This document shows, piece after piece, positions 42,755 to 50,140 of a DNA stretch of 64,000 nt. Source of the stretch: Litorisediminicola beolgyonensis (GTDB lineage: Bacteria; Pseudomonadota; Alphaproteobacteria; Rhodobacterales; Rhodobacteraceae). Every line of letters starts with the position of its first letter. Within the stretch, counting starts at the first letter, position 1. The DNA lies in the NCBI RefSeq assembly GCF_042679605.1, contig NZ_JBHTMU010000008.1, forward strand, positions 73,600 through 137,599, written 5' to 3'. The notes under the pieces are model-generated. The model had not been told where the DNA came from. It saw only the letters and a list, made by a program, of their open reading frames with translations, and searched no databases. The translations under genes and the position numbers were made by a program.

Positions 42755-43007
42755 CCGGGACACCGGGACACCGGGACACCGGGACACCGGGACACCGGGA
42801 CACCGGGACACCGGGACACCGGGACACCGGNNNNNNNNNNNNNNNNNNNNNNNNNNNNNNNNNNNNNNNNNNNNNNNNNNNNNNNNNNNNNNNNNNNNNN
42901 NNNNNNNNNNNNNNNNNNNNNNNNNNNNACACCGGGACACCGGGACACCGGGACACCGGGACACCGGGACACCGGGACACCGGGACACCGGGACACCGGG
43001 ACACCGG
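42755..43007. repeat. GGGACACC octamer tandem repeat with assembly gap (98 N at 42831-42928)
   Basis: The 8-bp unit GGGACACC is repeated nearly perfectly about nine times before the N run and about ten times after it. The gap shows that the true copy number is unknown. Because 8 and 3 share no factor, three units give an 8-residue period (VPVSRCPG on one strand, GHRDTGTP on the other), so all six frames stay open through it. These open frames are artefacts. The array lies between two rightward genes (42620 and 43125) and has no spacers, so it is not CRISPR. Confidence 0.9.
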
Positions 43008-43124
43008 TCTCGCGATCCGGTGCCTGCGTCAAGCGACATGATCCTCTCCATCCAACGCAAGCCTCTCCGGTTGAACATCGCGACCGAAGCGCAGAGATAG
43101 AGGGCAGTTCACAGAGGAGCGCCC

Positions 43125-43703
43125 ATGCCCGCCGCCAACCCCGATGCCCTCGCGTTTCTCCTCACCCGCCGATCGCGCCCGGCTAAGACGCTGACCGGCC
43201 CCGCGCCCGCGCGCCCCGAGCTCGAGACGCTCCTCACCGCCGCCGCCCGCTCGCCCGATCACGGCAAGCTCGAACCCTGGCGCTTCGTCGTTCTCGGCCG
43301 CCCCGCGCTCGCCACCCTCGCCGACGAGGTCGTCACCCGCGCAGGCCAGCTCGGCCTCGATCCCGAGCAGACCGATAAGGGCCGCAAGCAGTTCGCCGAC
43401 AGCCCGCTCTGCGTCGCGGTGATCGAGGTCCAGCGCGAAAGCCCGAAGGTGCCGCCGATCGAGCAGACCTATTCCGCCGGCGCGGTCTGCCTCGCGCTCG
43501 TCAACGCCGCGCTTGCCTCCGGTTGGGGCGCCAACTGGCTCACCGGCTGGCCCGCGCATGACCGGGGCGTCGCCAGCGGCATGCTCGGTCTCGACGCGAA
43601 CGAGCGCGTCGCGGGCTTCATCCATATCGGCACCGAGACCAGCGCGCCGCCCGAGCGCCCGCGCCCCGATCTCGGAGCTATCGTTACCTGGCGCGACGCG
43701 TGA
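43125..43703 (+). CDS. Nitroreductase-family protein (YdjA-like)
   Basis: 192 residues. FMN-dependent nitroreductase-fold segments: LTRRSRPAKTLTGPAPARPELETLLTAAARSPDHGKLEPWRFVVL (FMN-binding Arg-Arg-Ser and H/W) and NAALASGWGANWLTG. The length matches the short YdjA/RutE-like group. Start ATG is preceded by CAGAGGAG. Its stop overlaps the EI24 gene start by 4 bp (GTGA), so they are coupled. Substrate unknown; likely reduces nitro or quinone compounds with NAD(P)H. Confidence 0.8.
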   Translation: MPAANPDALAFLLTRRSRPAKTLTGPAPARPELETLLTAAARSPDHGKLEPWRFVVLGRPALATLADEVVTRAGQLGLDPEQTDKGRKQFADSPLCVAVIEVQRESPKVPPIEQTYSAGAVCLALVNAALASGWGANWLTGWPAHDRGVASGMLGLDANERVAGFIHIGTETSAPPERPRPDLGAIVTWRDA

Positions 43704-44401
43704 TTTTCTCGGCCGTCACCCGCGCGCTCGGCCAGATGGGCGATCCGCGCTTCCGCCGCGTGCTCCTGACCGGGCTCGCGCTCACCGTTGCCGTGCTCGC
43801 GGCCTTCTACACCGCCACGCTCTGGCTCGTCGGGCTGGTCGCGCCCGAGAGCGTCACCCTGCCCTTCTGGGGCGAGGTCACCTTCGTCGACGAGCTGATG
43901 AGCTGGGGCTCGATCCTCCTGATGCTGGGGATGTCGGTCTTCCTGATGATCCCGGTCGCCTCGGCGATGACCTCGCTCTTTCTCGAAGACGTGGCCCGCG
44001 CGGTCGAGGACCGCCATTACCCCGAGCTGGCCGCACCGGGCCGCATCCCGTTCTGGGACGCGCTCCGCGACACGCTGGGGTTCCTGGGCGTCCTGATCGG
44101 CGCCAATATCGTGGCGCTGATCCTCTACCTCGTCTTCGCGCCCATCGCACCGCTGATCTTCTGGGGTCTGAACGGCTTCCTTCTCGGGCGGGAATACTTC
44201 ACCCTGGCCGCCATGCGCCGGGTCGGACGCGAGGGCGCGCGGCGCCTGCGGCGGCGTCACCTGGGCACGATCTGGGCGGGGGGCGTCGTGATGGCGGTGC
44301 CGCTGTCAGTGCCGCTCCTGAACCTCCTGGTGCCGATCCTCGGAGCCGCCACCTTCACCCATCTCTACCACATGCTCAGCCGCCGGGACGGTACCGGTTG
44401 A
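43700..44401 (+). CDS. EI24-domain membrane protein (CysZ-like)
   Basis: 233 residues with about four long hydrophobic segments: VLLTGLALTVAVLAAFYTATLWLVGLVAP, GSILLMLGMSVFLMIPVASAMTSLFL, LGFLGVLIGANIVALILYLVFAPIAPL, GGVVMAVPLSVPLLNLLVPIL. The NGFLLGREYFTLAAMRRV stretch is the EI24/CysZ signature. CysZ members are sulfate permeases; no cys genes are near, so sulfate transport is only a possibility. The GTG start at 43700 overlaps the nitroreductase stop. Its 3' end overlaps the convergent DUF1467 gene by 26 bp. Confidence 0.75.
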   Translation: MIFSAVTRALGQMGDPRFRRVLLTGLALTVAVLAAFYTATLWLVGLVAPESVTLPFWGEVTFVDELMSWGSILLMLGMSVFLMIPVASAMTSLFLEDVARAVEDRHYPELAAPGRIPFWDALRDTLGFLGVLIGANIVALILYLVFAPIAPLIFWGLNGFLLGREYFTLAAMRRVGREGARRLRRRHLGTIWAGGVVMAVPLSVPLLNLLVPILGAATFTHLYHMLSRRDGTG

Positions 44402-44651
44402 ACATGTCGATATCCTCGACGGTCACGATCCCGAAGACGATCACGCTCGCGATGATCGCCCAGAGCACGAAGCTCACCCCGGTGGTGATCCAGGCCTTGG
44501 TCCGCAGATTGTGGATCTCGGGCGAGCTCGCATGGGTGCCGGGCACCACCTCGCCCATGTCTCCCTGTGTCCGGAGCCGGATCGGGATCACCACCAGGAA
44601 GGTGAGGAACCAGAGCACGGCATAGAGCACGAGCGCAGAGGTGATCGACAT
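44376..44651 (-). CDS. DUF1467 family membrane protein
   Basis: 91 residues with two membrane helices (ALVLYAVLWFLTFLVVIPIRL and AWITTGVSFVLWAIIASVIVF), and the typical short loop RTQGDMGEVVPGTHASSPE. This is the DUF1467 pattern, common in alphaproteobacteria downstream of the methylmalonyl-CoA epimerase gene. Here too it is downstream of that gene on the same strand, separated by 35 bp. Function unknown. It overlaps the EI24 gene tail-to-tail. Confidence 0.8.
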   Translation of the reverse strand: MSITSALVLYAVLWFLTFLVVIPIRLRTQGDMGEVVPGTHASSPEIHNLRTKAWITTGVSFVLWAIIASVIVFGIVTVEDIDMFNRYRPGG

Positions 44652-44686
44652 GGAGGGTCTCCCTGTAAGTCGCGGCGCAGATAAGC

Positions 44687-45091
44687 TCAGACCTGCTCGA
44701 GTTCCACCAGGCAGCCGTTGAAATCCTTGGGATGCAGGAACAGGACCGGCTTGCCATGCGCGCCGATCTTCGGCTCGCCCGAGCCCAGCACCCGCGCGCC
44801 GGTGGCCTTGAGGTGATCGCGCGCGGCAAGGATATCCTCGACCTCGTAGCAGACATGATGGATGCCGCCCGAGGGGTTCTTGTCGAGAAAGCCCTGGATC
44901 GGACTGTTCTCGCCCAGCGGATAAAGAAGCTCGATCTTGGTGTTCGGCAGCTCGATGAAGATCACCGTGACGCCGTGATCGGGCTCGTCCTGCGGCGCGC
45001 CGACCTGGGCGCCCAGGGCCGAGCGATACTGCTCGGCGGCGACCTCGAGATCGGGGACGGCAATGGCGACGTGGTTCAGGCGACCGATCAT
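44687..45091 (-). CDS. mce: Methylmalonyl-CoA epimerase
   Basis: 134 residues, VOC fold with two modules. Metal ligands are seen in LNHVAIAVPDLE (His7), GGIHHVCYEVED and the C-terminal Glu of CLVELEQV. KPVLFLHPKDFNG is the family signature. The enzyme interconverts (R)- and (S)-methylmalonyl-CoA in propionyl-CoA metabolism or the ethylmalonyl-CoA pathway. It is followed by DUF1467, the usual alphaproteobacterial order. Start ATG is preceded by CGGAGAG. Confidence 0.92.
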   Translation of the reverse strand: MIGRLNHVAIAVPDLEVAAEQYRSALGAQVGAPQDEPDHGVTVIFIELPNTKIELLYPLGENSPIQGFLDKNPSGGIHHVCYEVEDILAARDHLKATGARVLGSGEPKIGAHGKPVLFLHPKDFNGCLVELEQV

Positions 45092-45233
45092 GTCTGGGCT
45101 CTCCGTTGCGGCATGTCGGCGCGCTTATCGCCCGCGCCCAAACCCGAGCGCAAGGGCGCGAAGGGTCGCATTAAGGGATCGTTATCCCCGCTTTGCCACA
45201 CTCCGAATCGGACCAGCGAAGATGGAGGCGCGG

Positions 45234-45896
45234 ATGGATCAGGACTTTTTCGGAGACATGTGCCGACCGACCATGGCGCGTCCGCTTCTGGGCCTGACGG
45301 TGCTCGTGGTCGAGGACAGCCGCTATGCCTGCGACGCGATGCAGCTGATGTGCATCCGCTCGGGCGCGCGCATAAGGCGCGCCGATTGCCTGGCCTCGGC
45401 GCGGCGGCACCTCGCCGTCTATCGCCCCTCGGCGGTGATCGTCGATATGGGGCTTCCCGACGGGTCGGGCGCGGATCTCCTGTCGGAAATGCGCATCGCC
45501 TCTCCCCGTGTCTCGGTCATCCTCGCCACCAGCGGCGATCCCTTCGCCGAGAAGGTCGCCATCGCCGCCGGCGCGGACGGGTTTCTTGCCAAGCCGCTGG
45601 CGTCGCTCGCCGCGTTTCAGAACGCGATCCTGGCCGAACTGCCGCCCGACCGCCGCCCGAACGGCCCGCGCAGCGTGGAGACGGTCGAGATCGCGCCGGA
45701 CCCGGTCGCCTATCGCGACGATCTCGCCCATGCCGCCGATCTTCTCGATCCGCTGCCCGAGGGCGCGGAGGTGGATTATGTCGCCCGCTTCCTGTCGGGT
45801 GTCGCGCGCAGCGCCGAGGATACGGCGCTCGGTCCGCCGGTGGCGCGGCTGCGGCACCTTCTGGCGGAACGCCTGACGGAGCGGATCGCGATCTGA
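45234..45896 (+). CDS. Response regulator with CheY-like receiver and uncharacterised C-terminal region
   Basis: 220 residues from ATG 45234, preceded by GGAGG. The receiver domain shows acidic VLVVEDSRYA (Asp pocket), phosphoacceptor Asp in AVIVDMGLPDG, the Thr/Ser in ILATSGDP and the Lys in FLAKPLAS. After about residue 140 the chain is helical and has no recognised output domain (VAYRDDLAHAADLLDPLPEGAEVDYVARFLSGVARSAED). No histidine kinase gene adjoins. It may act by protein contact. Divergent from mce. Confidence 0.75.
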   Translation: MDQDFFGDMCRPTMARPLLGLTVLVVEDSRYACDAMQLMCIRSGARIRRADCLASARRHLAVYRPSAVIVDMGLPDGSGADLLSEMRIASPRVSVILATSGDPFAEKVAIAAGADGFLAKPLASLAAFQNAILAELPPDRRPNGPRSVETVEIAPDPVAYRDDLAHAADLLDPLPEGAEVDYVARFLSGVARSAEDTALGPPVARLRHLLAERLTERIAI

Positions 45897-45986
45897 CCCT
45901 GCGCGTCCTTGGCTCTTGGGGCCGTCGCGGGGTCACTCTTCCGAAGGTCGCGTGGCGAGCGGAGCCGACTCAAGCACCCGAGAGGA

Positions 45987-47207
45987 TCAGGCGATCCAGC
46001 CGGGATCTGCGCCGAGATCGAGCCCCGGAAACACGACGCGCTCCAGGTCCGACGCCCCGATCCCGAAGAGCCCCCGCAGCACCCAGCCCGCATGGGCGCG
46101 CACGTCGCGGGTCGGCATCAGGTCGCGCCGGTCGTAGAGCGCCTCTTCCGAGAGACCCGGCCAGTCGGTCACGATCCGGCCTCCGGCCAGCGCGCCCCCG
46201 GCCAGGAACATCGCACCGCCCGTGCCGTGATCGGTGCCATTCGTCCCATTGAGCCGCGCCGTGCGCCCGAACTCGGTCATCGCCAGCACGGCGGTGCGCT
46301 CCCATTCGGGGCCGAGACCGTCGCGCAGCGTCAGGATCGCCTCGGACAACCGGTCAAGCGCCCGCCCGAGCGTCGCATCCTGCCGGTCATGGCTGTCCCA
46401 CCCGTTGATCGAGAAGGCCGCGATCCGGCTCTCCTCGCGCAGGCGCGCGGCCACGAACTCGGCAATGGCACGGACCGCCGAGTTGGGTCCCCGCCCACCC
46501 TTCTGATCGGAGCCGAGCGCCGCCCGCATCGCCGCCTGATCGGCGACCTCAACCGGGTCGCCGTCGCCGCCCGCGATGCGCAATGCCTGCGCGAAGCTCG
46601 CTGCGAAGCGTGGGTCCTCCTGCATGACGAGCTCGGTCAGGCTGACCGCCTGCGGGCTGAGCGCGAGATCGGCCTCGGGTGCCCAGCGCAGGACCGGGGC
46701 GGCGCCGTCGAGCAGCTTCAGCGCGTCGTCGCCCACCGCATAGGCGGTTTCGGTCGGGCCCTGCGGCAGGAGCGTCAGAAGCCGGTTCAGCCAGCCGTCG
46801 CGCGCACCGGTCTGGCTCAGATCGCCCGCCTCCAACAAGTCCTGCCCGTCGAAATGGCTGCGCCCGTCGCGATAGGGGGTCGAGACCGCATGCGCCGCGC
46901 CGAACGCCCCGGCCTCCCAGAGCGGCATCAGCGGCGCGAGACGGGGATGCAGGGTGAAGCGGTCGTCCAGGCGCGTCCCGCCCGCGGCCAGAGCCCCGCG
47001 CCCCAGCGCCGTGTAGCCCGGGTCGCCGACCGGGCGCAGCGCATCGAGCCCGTCCATTGCGCCCCTGAGAATGATGACCACCAGCCGGTTGTCGCCGGGC
47101 GCACCCGCGAGGCTCACCTGCGTCAGAAGCGGGCTCGCGGCCAGCGAACAGCCGATCCCGAGCGTCTGGCCCAGGAACATACGGCGCGAGACGGGGCGCG
47201 AGACCAT
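45987..47207 (-). CDS. DUF1501 domain protein (Tat-exported)
   Basis: 406 residues with a twin-arginine signal (PVSRRMFLGQTLGIGCSLAASPLL). The core LVVIILRGAMDGLDALRPVGDPGYTALG, VSTPYRDGRSHFDGQDLLEAG, FSINGWDSHDRQD and VLAMTEFGRTARLNGTNGTDHGTGGAMFLAGG matches DUF1501, an alkaline-phosphatase-superfamily-like fold (conserved Asp, His and Gly-Thr-Asp-His-Gly). It starts 3 bp after the DUF1800 stop; the two are almost always paired. Role unknown; probably cell-envelope related. Confidence 0.85.
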   Translation of the reverse strand: MVSRPVSRRMFLGQTLGIGCSLAASPLLTQVSLAGAPGDNRLVVIILRGAMDGLDALRPVGDPGYTALGRGALAAGGTRLDDRFTLHPRLAPLMPLWEAGAFGAAHAVSTPYRDGRSHFDGQDLLEAGDLSQTGARDGWLNRLLTLLPQGPTETAYAVGDDALKLLDGAAPVLRWAPEADLALSPQAVSLTELVMQEDPRFAASFAQALRIAGGDGDPVEVADQAAMRAALGSDQKGGRGPNSAVRAIAEFVAARLREESRIAAFSINGWDSHDRQDATLGRALDRLSEAILTLRDGLGPEWERTAVLAMTEFGRTARLNGTNGTDHGTGGAMFLAGGALAGGRIVTDWPGLSEEALYDRRDLMPTRDVRAHAGWVLRGLFGIGASDLERVVFPGLDLGADPGWIA

Positions 47208-47210
47208 GGC

Positions 47211-48578
47211 TCAGCTCCTCTGGAAAGCGGGTGAGGACAGAACGACGCCGACCCCGTCCCAACGGGTCTCGGCGGCGGCGGCGGCGAAGCGGATGAGCGG
47301 CGAAGCGCGGCTGCCGAGCGCCGCGATGGCGAAGTCGCGCGGGTCCGGCGCGTCGCGCATGAGCGTCTTGGGCACGCTCATCGCCCACTGAACCCGGGCG
47401 GCCAGCGCCTGCGGGGCGATCCAGACGGCGTCCTCTTCCGGCAGTCCGGCGGGGCTCACGGGCTCCTCCCAGCGGTGGCCCATCAGGGCGAGCGCCCGGA
47501 TCGCTCCCCGCCCCAACTTGACCGGAGCCGTTCCCGCCACCGCGTCCGGCCCGAGCGCCCGGAGCGCCGAGGACAGGAAGTCGAAGGCCGGTTTCACATT
47601 GGCGGGGCGCGGGTCCCAGGCCGCGGGCTGGGTGAGCATGGCGTCGTAGAGGTCTCGCAGCTGCGCGTCGGGGCGCAGAAGCGCCGCGGTCATCGCTGCA
47701 ACCGCGTCGGGATCGGGCGTGTCGCCCAAAAAGTGAACCGCGAGCTTGCGCGCCAGATGCGCCGCCGTCGCGGGGTGCCCTGCGAGATATTGCAGCGCCG
47801 CGCGCAGATCCGCCTCGGGCTTGTTCCGTTCGAACCGCCGCCCCAAGAGCACGACCGGTCCCGGTTCGGCCCGGCGCGGCATGAAGCGGTACTCGAACGC
47901 GTCGCCGACAGACGCCCCGGTCAGAAGGATCGCCAGCGCGCGCACATCGTCCTGCCGGTAGCCTCCATCGACGCCCAGCGTGTGCAGCTCGAGGATTTCG
48001 CGCGCCAGGTTCTCGTTAAGACCCGCGAGACGCGGATTGTCCCGCGCGGCGCGACTGTTCGGCCCGACCGAGCGGACTTGGTCGAGATAGATCATCATCG
48101 CCGGGTGCAGGACGGCGGCCTCGAGAAGCGTTGCGAAGGGGCCGGTCAGATTGGGGCGCATCGCCTCTTCGAGATAGGGCGAGATCGCGCTTCGATGAAC
48201 GGCGGTGCGCCCGGCAACCGTGAAGTGATCGGCCCAGAAGGCAGCGAGCCGCTCGCGGAAGCCGCAGGGCGTCTCGACGCGACGGATCAGTCGGAGGCCC
48301 AGCCAGGTGGCCTGGTCCTGCCGACCCTGCTTGAGCAAGCCCTGGCGGTGCGTCCTTGCGGCGCGGGTCTCTTCGGCGGAGCCGGCCTTGCGGATGCGGC
48401 GGCCCGCGTCCCTCAGGTCTGAAAGCAGCGCGGTCTGTTCGGAGAAGAGCCTGGGCGTTTCGGACCGGTCAGGCGTGGAGAGGCCAGCCAGCATCGCCTC
48501 CACCGAGGCGGGTGCCGGTCGGACCGGGGACAGGCCGCAGCCGAAGCGAATCTCGGCGAGTTCCGGGCTGAAGATCAT
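47211..48578 (-). CDS. DUF1800 domain protein
   Basis: 455 residues from ATG 48578. Key family segments are RIRKAGSAEETRAARTHRQGLLKQGRQDQATWLGLRLIRRVETPCGFRERLAAFWADHFTV, NLAREILELHTLGVDGGYRQDDVRALAILLTG and HLARKLAVHFLGDTPDPDAVAAMTAALL. The YLDQ and NPR motifs are also seen. Function is not known. It precedes the DUF1501 gene by 3 bp and is the first of the pair. The upstream 150 bp shows no clear operator. Confidence 0.85.
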   Translation of the reverse strand: MIFSPELAEIRFGCGLSPVRPAPASVEAMLAGLSTPDRSETPRLFSEQTALLSDLRDAGRRIRKAGSAEETRAARTHRQGLLKQGRQDQATWLGLRLIRRVETPCGFRERLAAFWADHFTVAGRTAVHRSAISPYLEEAMRPNLTGPFATLLEAAVLHPAMMIYLDQVRSVGPNSRAARDNPRLAGLNENLAREILELHTLGVDGGYRQDDVRALAILLTGASVGDAFEYRFMPRRAEPGPVVLLGRRFERNKPEADLRAALQYLAGHPATAAHLARKLAVHFLGDTPDPDAVAAMTAALLRPDAQLRDLYDAMLTQPAAWDPRPANVKPAFDFLSSALRALGPDAVAGTAPVKLGRGAIRALALMGHRWEEPVSPAGLPEEDAVWIAPQALAARVQWAMSVPKTLMRDAPDPRDFAIAALGSRASPLIRFAAAAAETRWDGVGVVLSSPAFQRS

Positions 48579-48726
48579 GCAGGAGGTTCCCAAGACGCGA
48601 CTGAGGAAGAGCTATCCTAGTGCGGCGCGCGTGTCGGCCCACATTTTCGTGTCGCGACGGGCGCTGGCGGAGATTTGCCGGATTGCCCTTACCGGATGTT
48701 AACTGCTAGGTTCGCACAATGTTCGC

Positions 48727-49395
48727 ATGACATCTCTGGCAGGGTGGAGCAGTATCTGGGGTATGGGGCAAGACGCAGCACAAGACCTGGAGCGATTCCT
48801 GAAAGGTGACCGGTTCGGCTGCGTGATGGCCGACCCGCCCTGGCGCTTTACCAACCGCACCGGCAAGGTCGCGCCCGAGCACAAGCGTCTCGCGCGCTAT
48901 CCGACCATGACGCTTCCCGAGATCTGCGCGCTGCCGGTGGCCGATCACCTCGCCGACCGCGCGCATTGCTATCTCTGGGTGCCGAACGCGCTTCTGCCCG
49001 AGGGGCTGGAGGTGCTGCGCTCCTGGGGGTTCGAGTACAAGTCCAACATCGTCTGGCACAAGGTCCGCAAGGATGGCGGCTCGGACGGGCGCGGCGTCGG
49101 GTTCTATTTCCGCAACGTGACCGAGCTTCTGCTCTTCGGCGTGCGCGGCAAGAACGCCCGGACCGAAGCGGCCGGCCGGCGGCAGGTCAACATGATCCAG
49201 ACCCGCAAGCGCGAGCATTCGCGCAAACCCGACGAGCAATACGAGCTGATCGAGAGCTGCTCCTGGGGTCCGTATCTGGAGCTCTTCGGGCGCGGCACCC
49301 GCGAGAACTGGACCGTTTGGGGCAACCAGGCGGATGCGGATTACAAGCCGACCTGGAAGACCTACGCCTATAATTCCGGGGTCGCCGCCGAGTAG
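48727..49395 (+). CDS. MT-A70-family DNA adenine-N6 methyltransferase
   Basis: 222 residues. The catalytic DPPW motif is at residues 36-39 (GCVMADPPWRF), with an AdoMet-binding region later (ELFGRGTRENWTVWGNQ) and HCYLWVPNALLPEGLEVLRSWGFEYKSNIVWHK, the MT-A70 core. Such MunI-like enzymes methylate adenine in DNA. It is convergent with a BglII-like restriction endonuclease gene, with 12 bp between stops, so the two likely form a restriction-modification pair. The leader holds a direct repeat GTTCGCA-caat-GTTCGCA at 48710-48727. An ATG at 48763 is an alternative start. Confidence 0.8.
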   Translation: MTSLAGWSSIWGMGQDAAQDLERFLKGDRFGCVMADPPWRFTNRTGKVAPEHKRLARYPTMTLPEICALPVADHLADRAHCYLWVPNALLPEGLEVLRSWGFEYKSNIVWHKVRKDGGSDGRGVGFYFRNVTELLLFGVRGKNARTEAAGRRQVNMIQTRKREHSRKPDEQYELIESCSWGPYLELFGRGTRENWTVWGNQADADYKPTWKTYAYNSGVAAE

Positions 49396-49407
49396 GCCGC
49401 GAGGGGC

Positions 49408-50139
49408 TCAGTCGGTCAGGACCGACGCGGGCAATCCGATCAGGAGCAACGGACAGGGATTGCCGACACCGCGGCGCACGCGGTCGTCGAGCTTGCTCCA
49501 ATGGGTCGTGGCCTGTCCGAACTTGTCGGCGACGAACTTGCGCGCGAAGGCGTCGGCGAAGGGCATGCCTCGGGCGACCTGCCCAGCGACCGCTCGGCGC
49601 TGCGCGGCGGTGCGCGCGCCGATCCCGAGCCGTTCGAGATCGTCCTCGGAGTTCAGCCCGTTTTGCGACAGCCACGTCGTCACCCGGTCCAGAAGCACGT
49701 CCTGCAGGCTGGCGCCTCGGGTCACGATCACGCCGACCGAGATCGCCGAAAGCGCATGCAGGCGCTGGAAGTTCTCGAGATCGCGGTCGAAGAACGGATC
49801 CTTGTTGTTCCACTCGATCTCGAGCGCCAGCGTGCCCGGTTCCGCTAAGCGGACATGGTCGACCTCGTGACTGACGCCCTCGCGCTCGATGCCGTCGACG
49901 ATCGTCTGGACGTGGAACTTGTGCTTGCGCCAGCCGATATCCGAAAGCGCGTGGCGCAGGCGCTGGGTCTGGCCGCTCTCGCCGCCACCGCCTCCGATCA
50001 GCTCGTCCATGGCGATCCGGAAGCCGGACAGGGCCGAGACCAGCTCGTCCAGCTGCCCCGGAAATTCATAGGACAGGATCGCTTCGGCATGGTTGCGGGC
50101 GAGGACGTCGTAGCCCGCTTCCCGCAACCGCTCCAGCAT
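49408..50139 (-). CDS. BglII/BstYI-like type II restriction endonuclease
   Basis: 243 residues. The region HEVDHVRLAEPGTLALEIEWNNKDPFFDRDLENFQRLH has an Asp (94) followed by Glu107-x-Glu109, a PD-(D/E)xK-like metal site in the BglII/BamHI arrangement, then VGVIVTRGASL as a conserved core strand. The C-terminal part RKFVADKFGQATTHWSKLDDRVRRGVGNPCPLLLIGLP closes the domain. Family assignment is by pattern and by its methyltransferase neighbour. Its ATG follows the aspS stop by 1 bp, and GGAG upstream lies inside the end of aspS, so translation is probably coupled. Recognition sequence unknown. Confidence 0.7.
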   Translation of the reverse strand: MLERLREAGYDVLARNHAEAILSYEFPGQLDELVSALSGFRIAMDELIGGGGGESGQTQRLRHALSDIGWRKHKFHVQTIVDGIEREGVSHEVDHVRLAEPGTLALEIEWNNKDPFFDRDLENFQRLHALSAISVGVIVTRGASLQDVLLDRVTTWLSQNGLNSEDDLERLGIGARTAAQRRAVAGQVARGMPFADAFARKFVADKFGQATTHWSKLDDRVRRGVGNPCPLLLIGLPASVLTD

Positions 50140-50140
50140 C

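Noticed and set aside
42755..43007. Possible CRISPR array
   Set aside because: The unit is 8 bp with no spacers, and there are no cas genes nearby.
42600..43190. Several long open frames on both strands rich in VPVSRCPG or GHRDTGTP repeats
   Set aside because: They are produced by the 8-bp tandem array, which leaves all six frames open, and they run through the N gap. They have no ribosome site and no family.
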